A stretch of DNA of 28,112 nucleotides. It comes from Tubiluchus corallicola. Its lineage: Eukaryota; Priapulida; Priapulimorpha; Priapulimorphida; Tubiluchidae. Below, piece by piece: positions 10,955 through 22,900 of this stretch; positions within the stretch are counted from its first letter, which is position 1, and every line of letters begins with the position of its first letter. Both the position numbers and the translations under genes were made by a program. The stretch covers positions 20,001-48,112 of the forward strand of contig JAQGDQ010001309.1 of NCBI GenBank assembly GCA_030141605.1, read 5' to 3'. The notes beneath the pieces are model-generated. The model ran no database searches, had not been told where the DNA came from, and saw nothing but the letters and a program-made list of their open reading frames with translations.

Positions 10955-11440
10955 CAATGTTGATACTTCTTACACTTTACGTAATGGTATGATACCTGAA
11001 GTTGACAAGATCAGAGAAATCTTGGGGTTTACATATCTGGCTCACTGAAATTTAATGATCATATTGCTCATATTATAAAGACAACTAACCAAAGAATTGA
11101 CATTATTAGAAGATCAATTGCATGTTGTGAGTCATCAGTTATTGTACCTATTTATAAGGCTCTAAACAGACCCCAGGTGGAGTATGCATTCGTTGTTTGG
11201 ACACCGCAATGTGTATCTTTTAAAGAAAAGTTGGAAAGGTTCAACAAAGATGGCTATGTCTTGCTAGTGATCTGGATCTTATATATTGGATCTGGATCTG
11301 GATCGATATAGCTACCTTAGAGGAGAGACTGGACACAATGGATCTTGTCAACTTGTTTAAAATGTTGAATGAGAACACAGTTTTGGATCCAAAGGATTTC
11401 TTTGAACGAAAACGTGTCTCCATAATGGCAATAGCTTGGT
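10955..11440 (+). mobile_element. LINE reverse-transcriptase fragment (degenerate, plus strand)
   Basis: A plus-strand frame reads GVYISGSLKFNDHIAHIIK, then NQRIDIIRRSI, IYKALNRPQVEYAFVVWTPQ and KEKLERF. This is the canonical order of the C-terminal part of a Jockey/CR1-like RT (LGV-ID--L-F--HI, then R-LG-I-R, then RP-LEYA--VW-P, then LE-VQ). It is preceded, one frame off, by MIPEVDKIREI. After a GGATCT-rich insertion (about 11262-11310) the frame resumes as LEERLDTMDLVNLFKMLNE. One frameshift, one insertion and no upstream domains mean a dead copy. Confidence 0.75.
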
Positions 11441-12071
11441 AAATGTTATTCTGAGCTTGACAAAGGAAGGGCTTGCAGTGGATTTTTTTAACTTTATGTT
11501 TTCATGTTTGGGGAAGGGATTAATAGTGTGCCTCTGCAGCTTAATGCATATGAAGAGAAATATCATGATCTTTCAAATTTAATTTTAGGATTTACATTTT
11601 CAGCATTTGAAATCATAATTATAAATCACATGATCAGATTAATTGTAATATTTTGAAATCATTTTAATTATAAGTATATATTAATCATTTATATATTAAA
11701 ACATTTTGAACTGTAATTATTTAATGACTAGATCGGGACCTTTCGTTTGATATATAGATCGCCACAAATGGTTCCGTCGCCCGAGCTGTAGCCTCGAATC
11801 TTATATATATATATATTAAGCCCATGCCAGCGAAATTAATATATAGATGTTTTAGGTATGTACTATGTACTCTTTATGTACGTGCCATTTATTTACCACT
11901 ACTAAATTAAGCTAGTACTAGACTCTTATATGTTATATACCTTTCATTTGTAATTTTAATTAATTTTATGCATCATTAGATAATATATTTGTACATATAG
12001 TGCATTTTCTAAATTGGTAATAATTAAATATACTAATAATATTCATAATAATAATATATTCATAATAATAA
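11441..12071. other. AT-rich non-coding stretch
   Basis: No coding signal. It contains (TA)n near 11800-11816 and a run of AATAAT repeats just before the adjoining MITE. Nothing else could be supported. Confidence 0.5.
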
Positions 12072-12073
12072 TA

Positions 12074-12577
12074 CAGTGGCCGCCGCTTATTATGGACACG
12101 GTTATTGTGAACAGCCGGTTATTGTGGACAACTCGCGAGGGACGGAATTTTCCCCTAATAAAATCCGCCGGTTAATATGGACAACCGCCGCTTAATATGG
12201 ACAGCGAACATTCTTGGCACGTGAACCAGCCGCGCCAACCACGGCCTGCGCGCGTGATTGAAAAGAGCTTCCCGCTCTGCTGCCTGTGTGAGTCATTGCA
12301 TCAGTCAGTTCGCCGTTTGCCGTGGCCTTGAGAGCTTCGAAACTGTGATAACTTCCTTCCGTTCAAGGTTGAGAGAAAAGTTTCCTGCCAAACAAACTCG
12401 TCTGACTTCTTTTTTTCAATAAAACAGGAGACGAGTTGATACAGACAGACAGACAGTTTTTTGCCTTTTTTAATGAAGGGGAAGGGTCTTCATAGGTCAC
12501 TTCGCTTAATATGGACAGCCGCTTAATATGGACATACACTGCTGGCCCGAGGTGTCCACAATAAGCGGCGGCCACTG
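12074..12577. mobile_element. pogo/Tigger-like MITE with TA target duplication
   Basis: The left end is CAGTGGCCGCCGCTTATT and the right end is its inverse complement with one or two changes, over about 26 bp. TA dinucleotides lie directly outside both ends (12072-12073, 12578-12579). Terminal CAGTGG and TA duplication are typical of the pogo/Tigger branch of Tc1/mariner. The terminal motif GCTTAATATGGACA is repeated several times inside each end. The 504-bp body has no transposase frame, so it is non-autonomous. Confidence 0.88.
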
Positions 12578-12905
12578 TAATAATAATAACAATCACTATT
12601 ATATTAAAGTTAATTTTTATAAAATAGTAAAACTGCATCAAAAATTGCTAAAATCAAATACAAATCCACTCGTGCTTTCTGACAAATTCTGGAAAGTCTG
12701 GTAAAGTTGCTGCTCTTTAACTGCTAATGCTTGCTTGTTTAACAAAGCAAGGCTGTGCATCAGATATTTTGATGAATAGATTTTGGTGTGTGTGTGAGTA
12801 ATCAACAATGAATACGCTTTAGTTCTTCTTCTACATGTGTCAGTGTGCATTTCTTTTCGTGGCATAAAGGTACTTTTTGCTATGTTATTTAATTAATTTC
12901 TTCTA
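12578..12905. other. Non-coding spacer
   Basis: AT-rich spacer between the Tigger-like MITE and the duplicated block. Minus-strand frames at 12363-12641 and 12638-12865 cross the MITE edge and are not credible genes. Confidence 0.5.
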
Positions 12906-12974
12906 GACCTGCACCATTCAAAACAGGTCTTATAAGACCTATGAGATTTCTGCTACTATATGAGCACAGACATA

Positions 12975-13429
12975 CCGTATTTTCCCGTGTATAAGAGACC
13001 CTTGTGTATAAGAGACCCCTTCAATTTTTAGGCAAAAATTCTGGAAAAAAGTTTTTTCAGATGGACATTTTTAGAGGGTAAAGTACAACTATTTTCAACT
13101 CAGTGCGGTACTGAAAACAAAATAAAACCAGTTAATGTGTTGTAGAAAAAGAGTACTGGTATATATTAAAGTGCGTACCTGCAAACCTGTAACAGGAAAA
13201 GAGAAAACGAGGAGATAATGCCTGTGTCACGATGCTTGTATTGCTTACAACGGCTTCATAGTCGAACGCGACACGCAAAACAGTTGTAGAGCACTTATTT
13301 CTTTAAAATCATTAGTGTCACAATTTATGCATCTTATTGAAAAGACTTACTCCCATGTATAAGAGACCCCCTATTTTTAAAGTGAAAATTCTGAGCAAAA
13401 AAGGGTCTCTTATACACGGGAAAATACGG
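12975..13429. mobile_element. Tc1/mariner-type MITE with perfect 27-bp TIRs
   Basis: The element starts CCGTATTTTCCCGTG and ends with the exact inverse complement over 27 bp, flanked by TA at 12973-12974 and 13430-13431. A second ATAAGAGACCCC motif lies inside each end. There is no transposase frame. The perfect TIRs suggest a younger insertion than the surrounding duplication; the site is empty in the downstream copy. Confidence 0.88.
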
Positions 13430-14582
13430 TAAGTTATAAGTTTATTTATTTCCACTCTGCATCTAACAGTAATAATAAAGATACAGATAATTTTCCACTG
13501 AAGTAAATATAAATATAAATGCAATATTATCCAGAAATTACAAAAGAGATTCTTATGCAGCATATACATGTGCAAATTACATTACAGAGTAATTTTGATG
13601 CATACAGTTTGAGCCTAAAAGCATAGCTTGACAGGCCAAACTGTACGTGGAAATCTTATAGAAGTGATTAATAATTGAAATAATAATAATATATACATAA
13701 AAGTGGGGGGGGGGGGGTAGTGAATGAAAGATGAAATGGAGCGAGAACTAAGAAAAACTGTGATCATGATTATAAAGTGACATAACTAAATGATTACAAA
13801 ATTAGGTACTGTTCTATTCAGGAGAATCTCGGCTATCCAATTGTGCTTTTGTTTAACATTTATAAGTGATTTAATTGGATAAAATTAAGAAAAACACGCC
13901 CTTTTCAGACACTTTAACTTAGCCTATGAGTAGCTTAGTCTGCTGTAGACTTGCGAGATCATACACACTAATTTATTGTTCGCATGCTTGCTGCAGCCCG
14001 AGATAACGGTCTGTGGTACAGGGTTCTAAAAAAGCTAACCGATCAGCCAAGGAGAAATTAAGGTCGTTTCATTTTTTAACGGGAATTTCTCCTTAAAAAT
14101 AAAGTAGACATGTAGACATGATATGTGTCAGAATGTTGTGTCTAGATAGTTGAAATTTTCTGCATTAGCCGATTTCACACAAGTGATACTGTACATTGTT
14201 ATACTGCAGACACTGCAGTTACTGAAAGCTCTTTTTAATTTTTTGATCGAAAATCGATTTTTAATTTGTCTAAGATAAGCAAATGCATTTCATTTATTAT
14301 TTTGCATGAAAATCCACTGTGTAAGGAGTAGAAACCAACAAAAATGATCAAATATAATGTATTTGAGTTTTTCACGCTCCCTTGCAAAATGCAGCAAATG
14401 CTTACGGTCCTGGAGGACATGGGTTCAATTCCCTAAACCTTCATTTTAACGTATTTTGTAATGGATTTGTAATCGGATCGTCTTTCTCATCCCCCGATGT
14501 CTTGTTTACAGCATTTGTTCCCTGTTTCATTAGTGGTCATCAGTTGTACAGTTGGTCAGTGTGTTCTTGTTTCTGTCAGTAG

Positions 14583-14625
14583 ATGTGGACATTGGTCATT
14601 GCACACGTATTGCTGGTTGTGTTCT
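14583..14625 (+). pseudogene. Ghost exon: duplicated 5' third of TMEM245 exon 4
   Basis: These 43 bases match 21951-21993 with two substitutions, including the CAGTAG acceptor just before. The change ATA to ATG gives a new start codon followed by WTLVIAHVLLVVF. Past 14625 the sequence is unrelated, and the frame runs to TGA at 14649-14651, giving a 22-codon ORF. It lies 16 bp before the exon 1 acceptor at 14666 and 77 bp before the TMEM245 start at 14728. It cannot be part of the normal protein. It could be a 5' UTR element (uORF) or only debris. Confidence 0.7.
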
Positions 14626-14727
14626 TCAAGGAGTTAAATTTAATTCACTGAACTTTTTTGTTTCAGTGTTGAAGTTTCTTTGCTGAAGTCTGAGGAAACC
14701 ATAGTGTCAAACCTCAAAGCTTCAGTC

Positions 14728-15027
14728 ATGGGTGCTCAGTTTGTAGACAGCATGCTGAATCTGATACCAGAGGGCGACGCTAAGGCGCTGAAGCAAGCGC
14801 TCTACAACACCGTCGCTCTCATGTTTCTTCTCTTTTCCTGTGGCACTGCGTACGCCGTTTACCAGGTGCTGGAGGCGTTCATACGACCTCTGCTCTGGGC
14901 TGTTCTGTGCGGCACCGTTCTTCATCCCTTCAAGGCGTGGCTAACGAGCATCATGAAGACCTGGTTGCAAGGTTTAAGTGACAACGGAACTCCTCTGATG
15001 GCTGGCGTGTGTCTTCTGCCGGTACAG
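14728..15027 (+). CDS. TMEM245: TMEM245 exon 1 (coding part)
   Basis: Encodes residues 1-100 from ATG 14728 to the donor CAG|GTAAAT at 15028. The open frame continues upstream to a strong acceptor (TTTTTTGTTTCAG, ending 14666), so the exon probably begins at 14667 with untranslated sequence, or with more coding sequence if an upstream coding exon exists. I chose ATG 14728 because MGAQFVDSMLNLIPEGDAK leads directly into the conserved KQALYNT. A hydrophobic helix spans residues 28-50. RPLLWAVLCGT and LHPFK follow, and a second hydrophobic part begins at residue 90. Confidence 0.88.
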
Positions 15028-16898
15028 GTAAATTGCTTGATTTGTGCCGATTCAGTTTTAGAAAACCTATGACTGGTTATGCCGCAGATGGTGAACGTGA
15101 CGTGACACATTTGACATGAACATAAATCCTGAATTATGTACTGTTATGTGCAGAAAGCCTTCACTATTTCATTCATTTTCCAAAGTTCATTCATGTTCCA
15201 AAATCGTTTATTCTAAAGAGAATAATAGAGAGAACATTAACAAGTAGGAAAAATAAATAGAATGATAAACAGAAGCTTAATAATTAAGAAGAAGTCAAGT
15301 TATTGGTAAAAGTACTTTCTCAAATTTCACAGATCAAATTCGTAAACTTAATTAAATTATTTAAATTCATGTAACTTACATCGTTGGCTCTTCGTCAAGA
15401 TTTAAAATTTCCCAAGGTACAAATTTGATAATAACTAAACTCTGTTATTAACTATAACACAATAATGATAAAAAAACATTGCTGTGAATAAGAACGTGAC
15501 CATCATTGTTCTCCTCCTGTCCTTTCCTCCCCGCACTGCTTGTAGAGGGCAGCACCTTCCAATAAATAAGTGTCGTTACGCATATTGCAGTTACAATGTG
15601 TTTTGACATATGCTGTAGAAAATATACTGTCGGCAACCGCATTAGTTATATCAACGTATATCAAAATTTATGTAAAGCCTACTGTTTGTCCTTGCGAATT
15701 TAAATGTTTTGCTTTAGCTGTTAAAATTATTAGTTACATGACCATCTCACTGGCTTTATGATGGAGAATCTCCTCTCTTGAAAATCCTATTCTGACTGGT
15801 CCGTATGACGAGGCTGCACCATCATGCTAAATATGCAAATTAGTTGACGCATGCGCCAGTAGCAATGATACCTGCACATGCCGTGCACACTTCACGAACT
15901 GAGCTATTGAAGATCAACAGTGGTGCTGCCCTCTGTTGGGCAAAAAGTTCATATATAGGTCGCAAAATGTCCATGGTCAAGAACTTGTGCAAAATTTACA
16001 GAAAAGATTGCTGTTATTACTGAATGCGAGCTGCAGTCTGCGTCGTGGTGAGCTTTGTTTTGTGTTCCCTATTGTACAAAATGTTTTGAATTATACCACA
16101 CAAAACATAACTACTTTTAAAATGACTGCATGAAGATGATGTTGAAGAAAATGTCTACTCATGATGTGGTGGTTGACAGCAGTGGAAATTAGAGAGTGAC
16201 AACACCAATGGTGGTAGCAACGATAGTTTTGACTGTAAAACTGATGGTGATGCAGCAAAAGTAACCTGTAGTCTCTAGTATCTGTAGTAGTAGTAAGCTT
16301 TCCTTTAAAATATTCCCCTATGCCAGAGCACTACGACACTAATTGTTCGGCCGTGAAAAGATTAACCCTTTCATACCCGTTGTATCCCGTGGGATACGAG
16401 AATATTTTCTGCATTTAAAATTAATAAAATTTTAAAACTGACAGTTATTGGATCTGTTAATAGTTATTTTGATTTAAGCCAATAACAATAGACTAAAAAT
16501 TGTGATAAAATGTCAAACTAGAAAATCTACATAGCATAAAAACTGCGCAAGGTACAGTACTTTAGAGATGACTTTGTACAGATCAGCATAGCGTGCATAC
16601 TAAATGTCTTAAATACTTTAAGAAATTATCAACAGTTGCAAAATGAAGCACATTTTTACAAAAGTACAATCCAAAAAATTTTTCTTGTTAAAAAATAATT
16701 TGGGACTGAAAACATTAACTAATATTAATTATTTAATCTTGAAAAAAGTAATGAGCTACAACCATCAAAAAACTTGCTAGTCTTATGAATTCTACATTTA
16801 AAAGGTTTGTTCACTTAAGTGCTGAGCATCTTTGGATCATTCTTGGCGTAATTCAAAACATCTTATAGAACACAGGGTAGAAAACAAGGGTCACATTA

Positions 16899-16943
<45 letters not shown>

Positions 16944-19900
16944 ATGAATCACACGTCCATGGACATGATTCTGCTCACCTCCCTATGCCAGGACCCCCTG
17001 CTCGCTGCAATGCCCCAAGTGGATTTATTTCTAAGGATCAAAGCTGAAGTGTTTAAATCTTTCTGTGCAAAATCTAAATATCTTAACATTTGTCCTCCTG
17101 CAGGTTTTTTAGCTGGTTCTATGGCGTGTTGAAGAGCTATCTTCACTGGAATATCATCAGGTAGTCTAAGCATATGCCCAATCCATCTTAAACGGCGTCT
17201 TGTTATTTTTCTTGTCCAAGGTTCTTCTTTTATTTTTTCATATAGACCTTTGTTTGAAATCTTCTTTGGCCATGTAATACCCAAAATGTTTCTGTAATTT
17301 CGCCTTTGAAACGCATCGATTTCAGCTTTATGATTTGCTTTTAATGTTCAGAGCTCAGAGTTGTACAGAAATACAGTTTCAACTAAGGCTGAGAATATTC
17401 TAATTTTTGTTTCCAAAGAAATCTTCCTGTTCTCAAAAACTTTTGTGAGTTCTGAGAAAGCTGATAATGCCATTATCTTTCCGTCTTGATTCGACGTTTT
17501 CTGTTGCCAGCAGACTACCGAGATACTTGCATCTTTGCCATGATTCATCACATTACAGCAGACTGCAGTGCGCGTTCAGCAATAACAGCAATCTTTTCTC
17601 TCAAGTTTTGCCCACGTTTTAGCTTTGAGCTTTTCCTAGCGTATATATTAAATTTATGGCCAACAGAGGACAGCACAAGTGTTTTTTTCATTAGCCTAAT
17701 TCATGAGATGTGCCTCGCATGGTTACTGTACAATGTACAGCTGTACAAAAATTATCAAGTCTAGAGAAAATTTTACTTTCGATAACGATAATCGCTAATC
17801 AATTTTTATTTTGTGTAGTAAGTAAGTTTTTTTGTGTAGCGGTTTTTTAAAACAAGTAACCATTGTTATTTCTGTTTATAAATTCTCATATATTATTAGG
17901 TACTTGATGCACTAAGGCAACAAAATTGCAGAAAACCGTATTACATCTAAAAACAGCTTTAATTATATAATCTGTTCATTTAATTAAGATCCTCTTCTGA
18001 GGATCTTCAAACGATTTTAAAAACTTGCATAAAATAGTAATGTTCAACGTGCTTTTGTTGCATTTCTATGTTTTCGTAGATGTACGGCAATAAATGCAGT
18101 TTAAATTTAAAATTGCATTCACAGCTACACAGCAATACACTAGGCAACACCAAACAAAAATCTTCTCTGAAGTTTATGTTATTAGTGTAAATATTATTAA
18201 TTTTTTTGTTGATTTCTTTAGGCTGTAAACAGAGTGTCTGAAACGGTGGGCGGAACGTTTATACGCCGACTGAATTATATTGTCATTGGCATTCTCAGTA
18301 AGTACAAGTATTTTCTGAAGATTTTCTAGAAAATAAAGATGTGTTTTTAACATTTTTGCCATACGAGTTAGTTGCTGATTATTGGTCGATAAACCTTCAT
18401 AATGTTAATTGTCAGAAATACAGGGATGAGAATTTTCCGCGCATACGCGGAATTCCGAGTTTTTGGAAGATCAGTAGTGCTATTTTTGTAAATCGCGTAA
18501 ATTCGCTGATAAAATTTTTGCGGACCCAATACATCATTTCACAAGCTGACTGCTAATTGGCAGGCCGTCACTTTGTTTACATCATGTACATCAGTATAAC
18601 CACGTGTATATCTCTATGTATAAAAATATAGAATCAATTGTGCGGAGTTATTCGAGTCAATTGCAGACAGTTTTTATATACTTTTGCATAGGAGCGGCCA
18701 GTACTCAGGCATTTTTGAGACAATTAGGTATCATGTATCCTTGATAGTTGGGTATTTTAAATTATGCAGGAAACAAGGTAATTGATATTTTAAGTTCTCT
18801 ATGGTCACAAAATTGCAATTTGTTGCTGGCTCCACTTGAACTCCATTGGGGGCCTAGGTGGCTCCAAAACCCCCCTACCTGTTTCAGAGTTTTTTACAAT
18901 TTGTCATTCTCATCCCTGGAAATACTGTGGTGTTTGGCATCGTCATGATGTGCACTGATTGGCATACCTTGTGCTGTGATTACGTGTCTGAAAAAATCTC
19001 TTAAAATTCCATGCTGGTTATAATTATCTGTCGTCTTAGCAGGTTACAGAATGCGCTCGTGTTGATCGGAACAGTTTAGTTACAAATTTTCAGGAAAGAA
19101 AAAGCAAGTCGGGTGTTCTTGATCTGCCACTCGTTTTGAGACGAAACTTTGCGAAGGAAATGTAACTGTGTTGATTTTGTGTGCACAGCTCATGGCAAGT
19201 GTGAACAGCTCATGGCAAGTGTGCACAGCTCATGGCAAGCGCGCGAAGCTCACGGCAAGTGTGCACAGCTCACGGCAAGTGTGCACAGCTCACGGCAAGT
19301 GTGCACAGCTCAGGGCAAGTGTGCACAGCTCACGGCAAGTGTGCACAGCTCACGGCGAGCGCGCGAAGCTCACGGCAAGTGTGCACAGCTCACGGCAAGT
19401 GTGCACAGCTCACGGCAAGTGTGCACAGCTCAGGGCGAGCGCGCAAAGCTCACGGCAAGTGTGCACAGCTCACGGCAAGTGTGCACAGCTCAGGGCGAGC
19501 GCACGAAGCTCACGGCGAGTGTGCACAGCTCACGGCAAGTGTGCACAGCTCACGGCAAGTGTGCACAGCTCAGGGCAAGTGTGCACAGCTCACGGCGAGT
19601 GTGCACAGCTCACGGCGAGTGTGCACAGCTCAGGGCGAGTGTGCACAGCTCACAGCAAGTGTGCACAGCTCACGGCAAGTGTGCACAGCTGACGGCGAGC
19701 GCGCGCAGCTGACGGCGAGCGCGCGCAGCTGACGGCGAGCGCGCGCAGCTGGCGGCGAGTGTGCGCAGCTGGCGGCGAGTGTGCACAGCTGGCGGCGAGT
19801 GTGCACAGCACTATTGATGGGTAATTTTGAAATTTCGTAATTCGATTATAATCTTGTTTTTGTAATTCGATATCACGATTAATCTTTTGTGACAATTTTT

Positions 19901-22900
19901 TAGTGTTTTAGCCGCATTTTTCAAACATTGGAGTACTGGAATTGTTGTGGAGATCGCTGGCATCTATTAGAATTAAATAGAATATTGTAGAATGTTCCAT
20001 TAGAATAATCGTCTTACCTTGTTCTAGAATGTTCTAGAAAGAAATGTCTAGAATGTTCCCTGGTACAGAAATCTAGCCTATAAACGTCTTCATGGCTTTC
20101 GTCGTTGTCCATTATTTTCGTGCTCTCAAATTTGAAGGCCACAGTTTACAATAGTTCGCAATTCTGCACATTGTGTTGTTGTTGGCATCCTTCTGTCTCG
20201 GAAGACAGTGGAGTGTGCGCCAAGAAAGTCAGTTATTGATCACACTGATGGAGCTGCAGCGTCGACTGTGGCTGAGCAGTGCGATCCTTGAACCCAGAGC
20301 TTATTGTAGCAGATATTATACCATGTGTAAATGTTACAGAAAGACATTGTCAATCTGCCTGCTTGTCACTTTTGAAGTTTTCTGCGTATTGTATGTATAG
20401 GTTTCAGTTTAGTGTGTGTAGACACGTAAATGTGGTGTGTTTTGCACAGTTTTTAATTTTCCATTTTATGATTTAGGTTTGACTGGATTGTGGCTGCTGT
20501 ACTACGCCGTTACGACAAATTTTGTTTGGAATTTGCTCCACATCATGTTGCTCACTGTATATAGCTGTTTGGAGTTTTTTAGTTCATTTTGGGTAAAGAT
20601 TTTTTTGTTCTTGTAAAACTTTTGAAAATTTCACTTCTCTTGGCTCTAGTTTCTTCGTGCAAGTACAAAGCTGGTTAGTACGCCTGTATGCAGGGATGAG
20701 AATTTTCCACGGATACGCGGAATTCCGAGTTTTTGCAAGACCAGTAGTGCCATTTTTGTAAATCGCGTAAATTCGTTGAGAAAATTTTTACGCACACAGT
20801 ACATTATTTCACAAGCTGACCGCTAGTTGGCAGGCCATCACTTTGTTTACATCACGTACATCAGTGTAACCACTTGTATATCTCTATGTATAAAAATATA
20901 GAATCAATTATGCGGAGTTATTTGAGTCAATTGCAGACAGTTTTTATTTACTTTTGCATAGGAGCGGCCAGTACTTAGGCGTTTTTGAGACAATTAGGTA
21001 TCATGTATCCTTGATAGTTGAGTATTTTAAATTATGCATGAAACAAGGTAATTGATACAAGAGTTTCAGAGTTTTTTTACAATTTGTCATTCTCATCCCT
21101 GCCTGTATGCTGTTCGGTTAACTCCGCCAGGACCGTACCATTCAAACTAGGTCTTTTAAGAACCATAACTTTTCGTCTTCTGACGTCGAGCACAGACATA
21201 ACTAAATGATTACAAATTAGGTACTGTTGTATTCAGGAGAACATTGGCTATCCAATAATGCTATTTGTTTAAACATTTATAAATGATTTAATTAGATAAA
21301 ATTATGAAAAATGTGCCCTTTTCAGGTGCTCAAACTTCGATTAGCGTAGTCTATTGATCCGTGCTTGCTACAGCCTGTCTGCTGTACAAAATTCCAGGAA
21401 AAACTAACTGATCAGCCAAGGAGAAATTAATGTTGTCTCATCTTTTAACAGGAATTTCTCCTTAAAAATAGCGTAGACTTGAGCCCAAAGTGTATCAGAG
21501 TGTTGTGTCTGGATAGTTGAAATTTTCTGCATTAGCTGATTTCATACAAGTGATACTGTACATTGTTACAGTGCATGCACTGCAGTTACTGAAAGCTTTT
21601 TTTCAATTTATTTATCAAAAATCGATTTTTAATTTGTCTAAGATAAGCAAATGCATTCCGTTTATAATTTTGCATGAAAATCCACCGTGTAAGGAGTAGA
21701 AACCAACAAAAATTATCAAATATAATGTATTTGAGTTTTTCGCGATCCTATGCAAAATGCAGCAAACGCTTACGGTCCTGGAGGACATGGGTTCAATTCC
21801 CTAAACCTTCATTTTAACGGAATTTGTAATGGATTTGTAATCGGATCGTCTTTCTCATCCCCTGATGACTTGTTTACAGCATTTGTTCCCTGTTTCATTA
21901 ATGGTCATCAGTTGTACAGTTGGTCAGTGTGTTCTTGTTTCTGTCAGTAGATATGGACATTGGTCATTGCACACGTGTTGCTGGTTGTGTTCTACTGGAA
22001 CTCCACGTCTCAACCGTTTCTCAAGTACATGAGTCTGGTTATCTGGGCCGCTTTGTTGCTGCATATATCTTCTGCTGCTGGAGCATTTAGGTAGAATTTT
22101 GATACGTATCATACTCACACTGAATGTAGTTACTCTGTTTGCTTAAGCGTATTACGAAATTACTGATTGATAATTTAAGTGAGATAATGTATTTTTAGAA
22201 TTTTGATATGTATCGTACTCACACTGAATGTAGTTACTCTGTTTGCTTAAGCGTATTACGAAATTGCTGAGTGATAATTTAAGCGGGATAATGTATTTTT
22301 AGAACTTTGATACGTATCATACTCACACTGAATGTAGTTACTCTATTTGCTTAAACGTATTACGAAATTGCTGAGTGATTATTTAAGTGAGTTAATGTGC
22401 TTTTAGTATTTATGACATAATTTAATATGACCCGAAGAAGATTTTTTTAGTTAGTAAATAGAATTTGCTCCAATTTTTGTTTGTTTGTTTGTTTACAGGC
22501 TTCCACTGTTTGCACTGCTTGTTGTGTTATTTGTGTTGGGCAGTGTTGCTGAACTCAGAAGATCTGTTTCAATGGAGAAAGCCGATAAAGAAGGTGAGTG
22601 TAAAAGATAGGAGGTTAGGCTGGGGTGTGCAAAGTGCGGGTAGTTTTTTTTCCACTAGATCGGATGGCATTAACCCTTACAAGATGGTTGTCACTTAATG
22701 TCACTGTCGGACATGACGAAATTGCACGTTGCTCACTTGGTACACGAAAAAGCTATGTAATCACAGAACACAGTAAACTATCATGGAAGCCGCCATTGAA
22801 AGGCTCTAACGTGCAAGAAATGCGAGAAGCAATCTGATTGGCTGGTAGGAAGACCAACCAGCCAATCTCTAGGCTTTTGTTATCGAGGCTCTTGATCTGC

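Larger units (their letters stand above)
12906..14625. repeat. Upstream copy of a segmental duplication of TMEM245 intron 3 / exon 4
   Basis: CCATTCAAA-AGGTCTT-TAAGA at about 12910, GAGCACAGACAT at 12963, and then 13779-14625 align in order with 21125-21993, which is intron 3 and the 5' part of exon 4 of TMEM245. Divergence is roughly ten per cent. The copies differ by an extra block of about 810 bp here (12975-13784), made of the MITE plus about 355 bp. The match ends abruptly within the exon at 14625. Both copies carry a GGTTCAATTCC box (14422-14432) that resembles a Pol III B box, so an old SINE may be part of the duplicated unit. Confidence 0.88.

Noticed and set aside
12363-12865. Two minus-strand ORFs of 92 and 75 codons
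   Set aside because: They cross the end of the Tigger-like MITE and AT-rich spacer; no domain or splice support.
14422-14432. tRNA gene
   Set aside because: A B-box-like GGTTCAATTCC is present, but no cloverleaf with acceptor and anticodon stems could be built; at most an old SINE.
14382-14582. ORF starting MQNAANAYGPGGHGF and its near copy at 21750-21950
   Set aside because: Both lie in the duplicated intron 3 sequence and cover a Pol III B-box-like motif; conservation reflects the segmental duplication. The frame ends at the exon 4 acceptor.
19149-19732. Three overlapping plus-strand ORFs of 166-187 codons
   Set aside because: All three frames of a 20-bp minisatellite are open at once, which excludes coding selection as the explanation.
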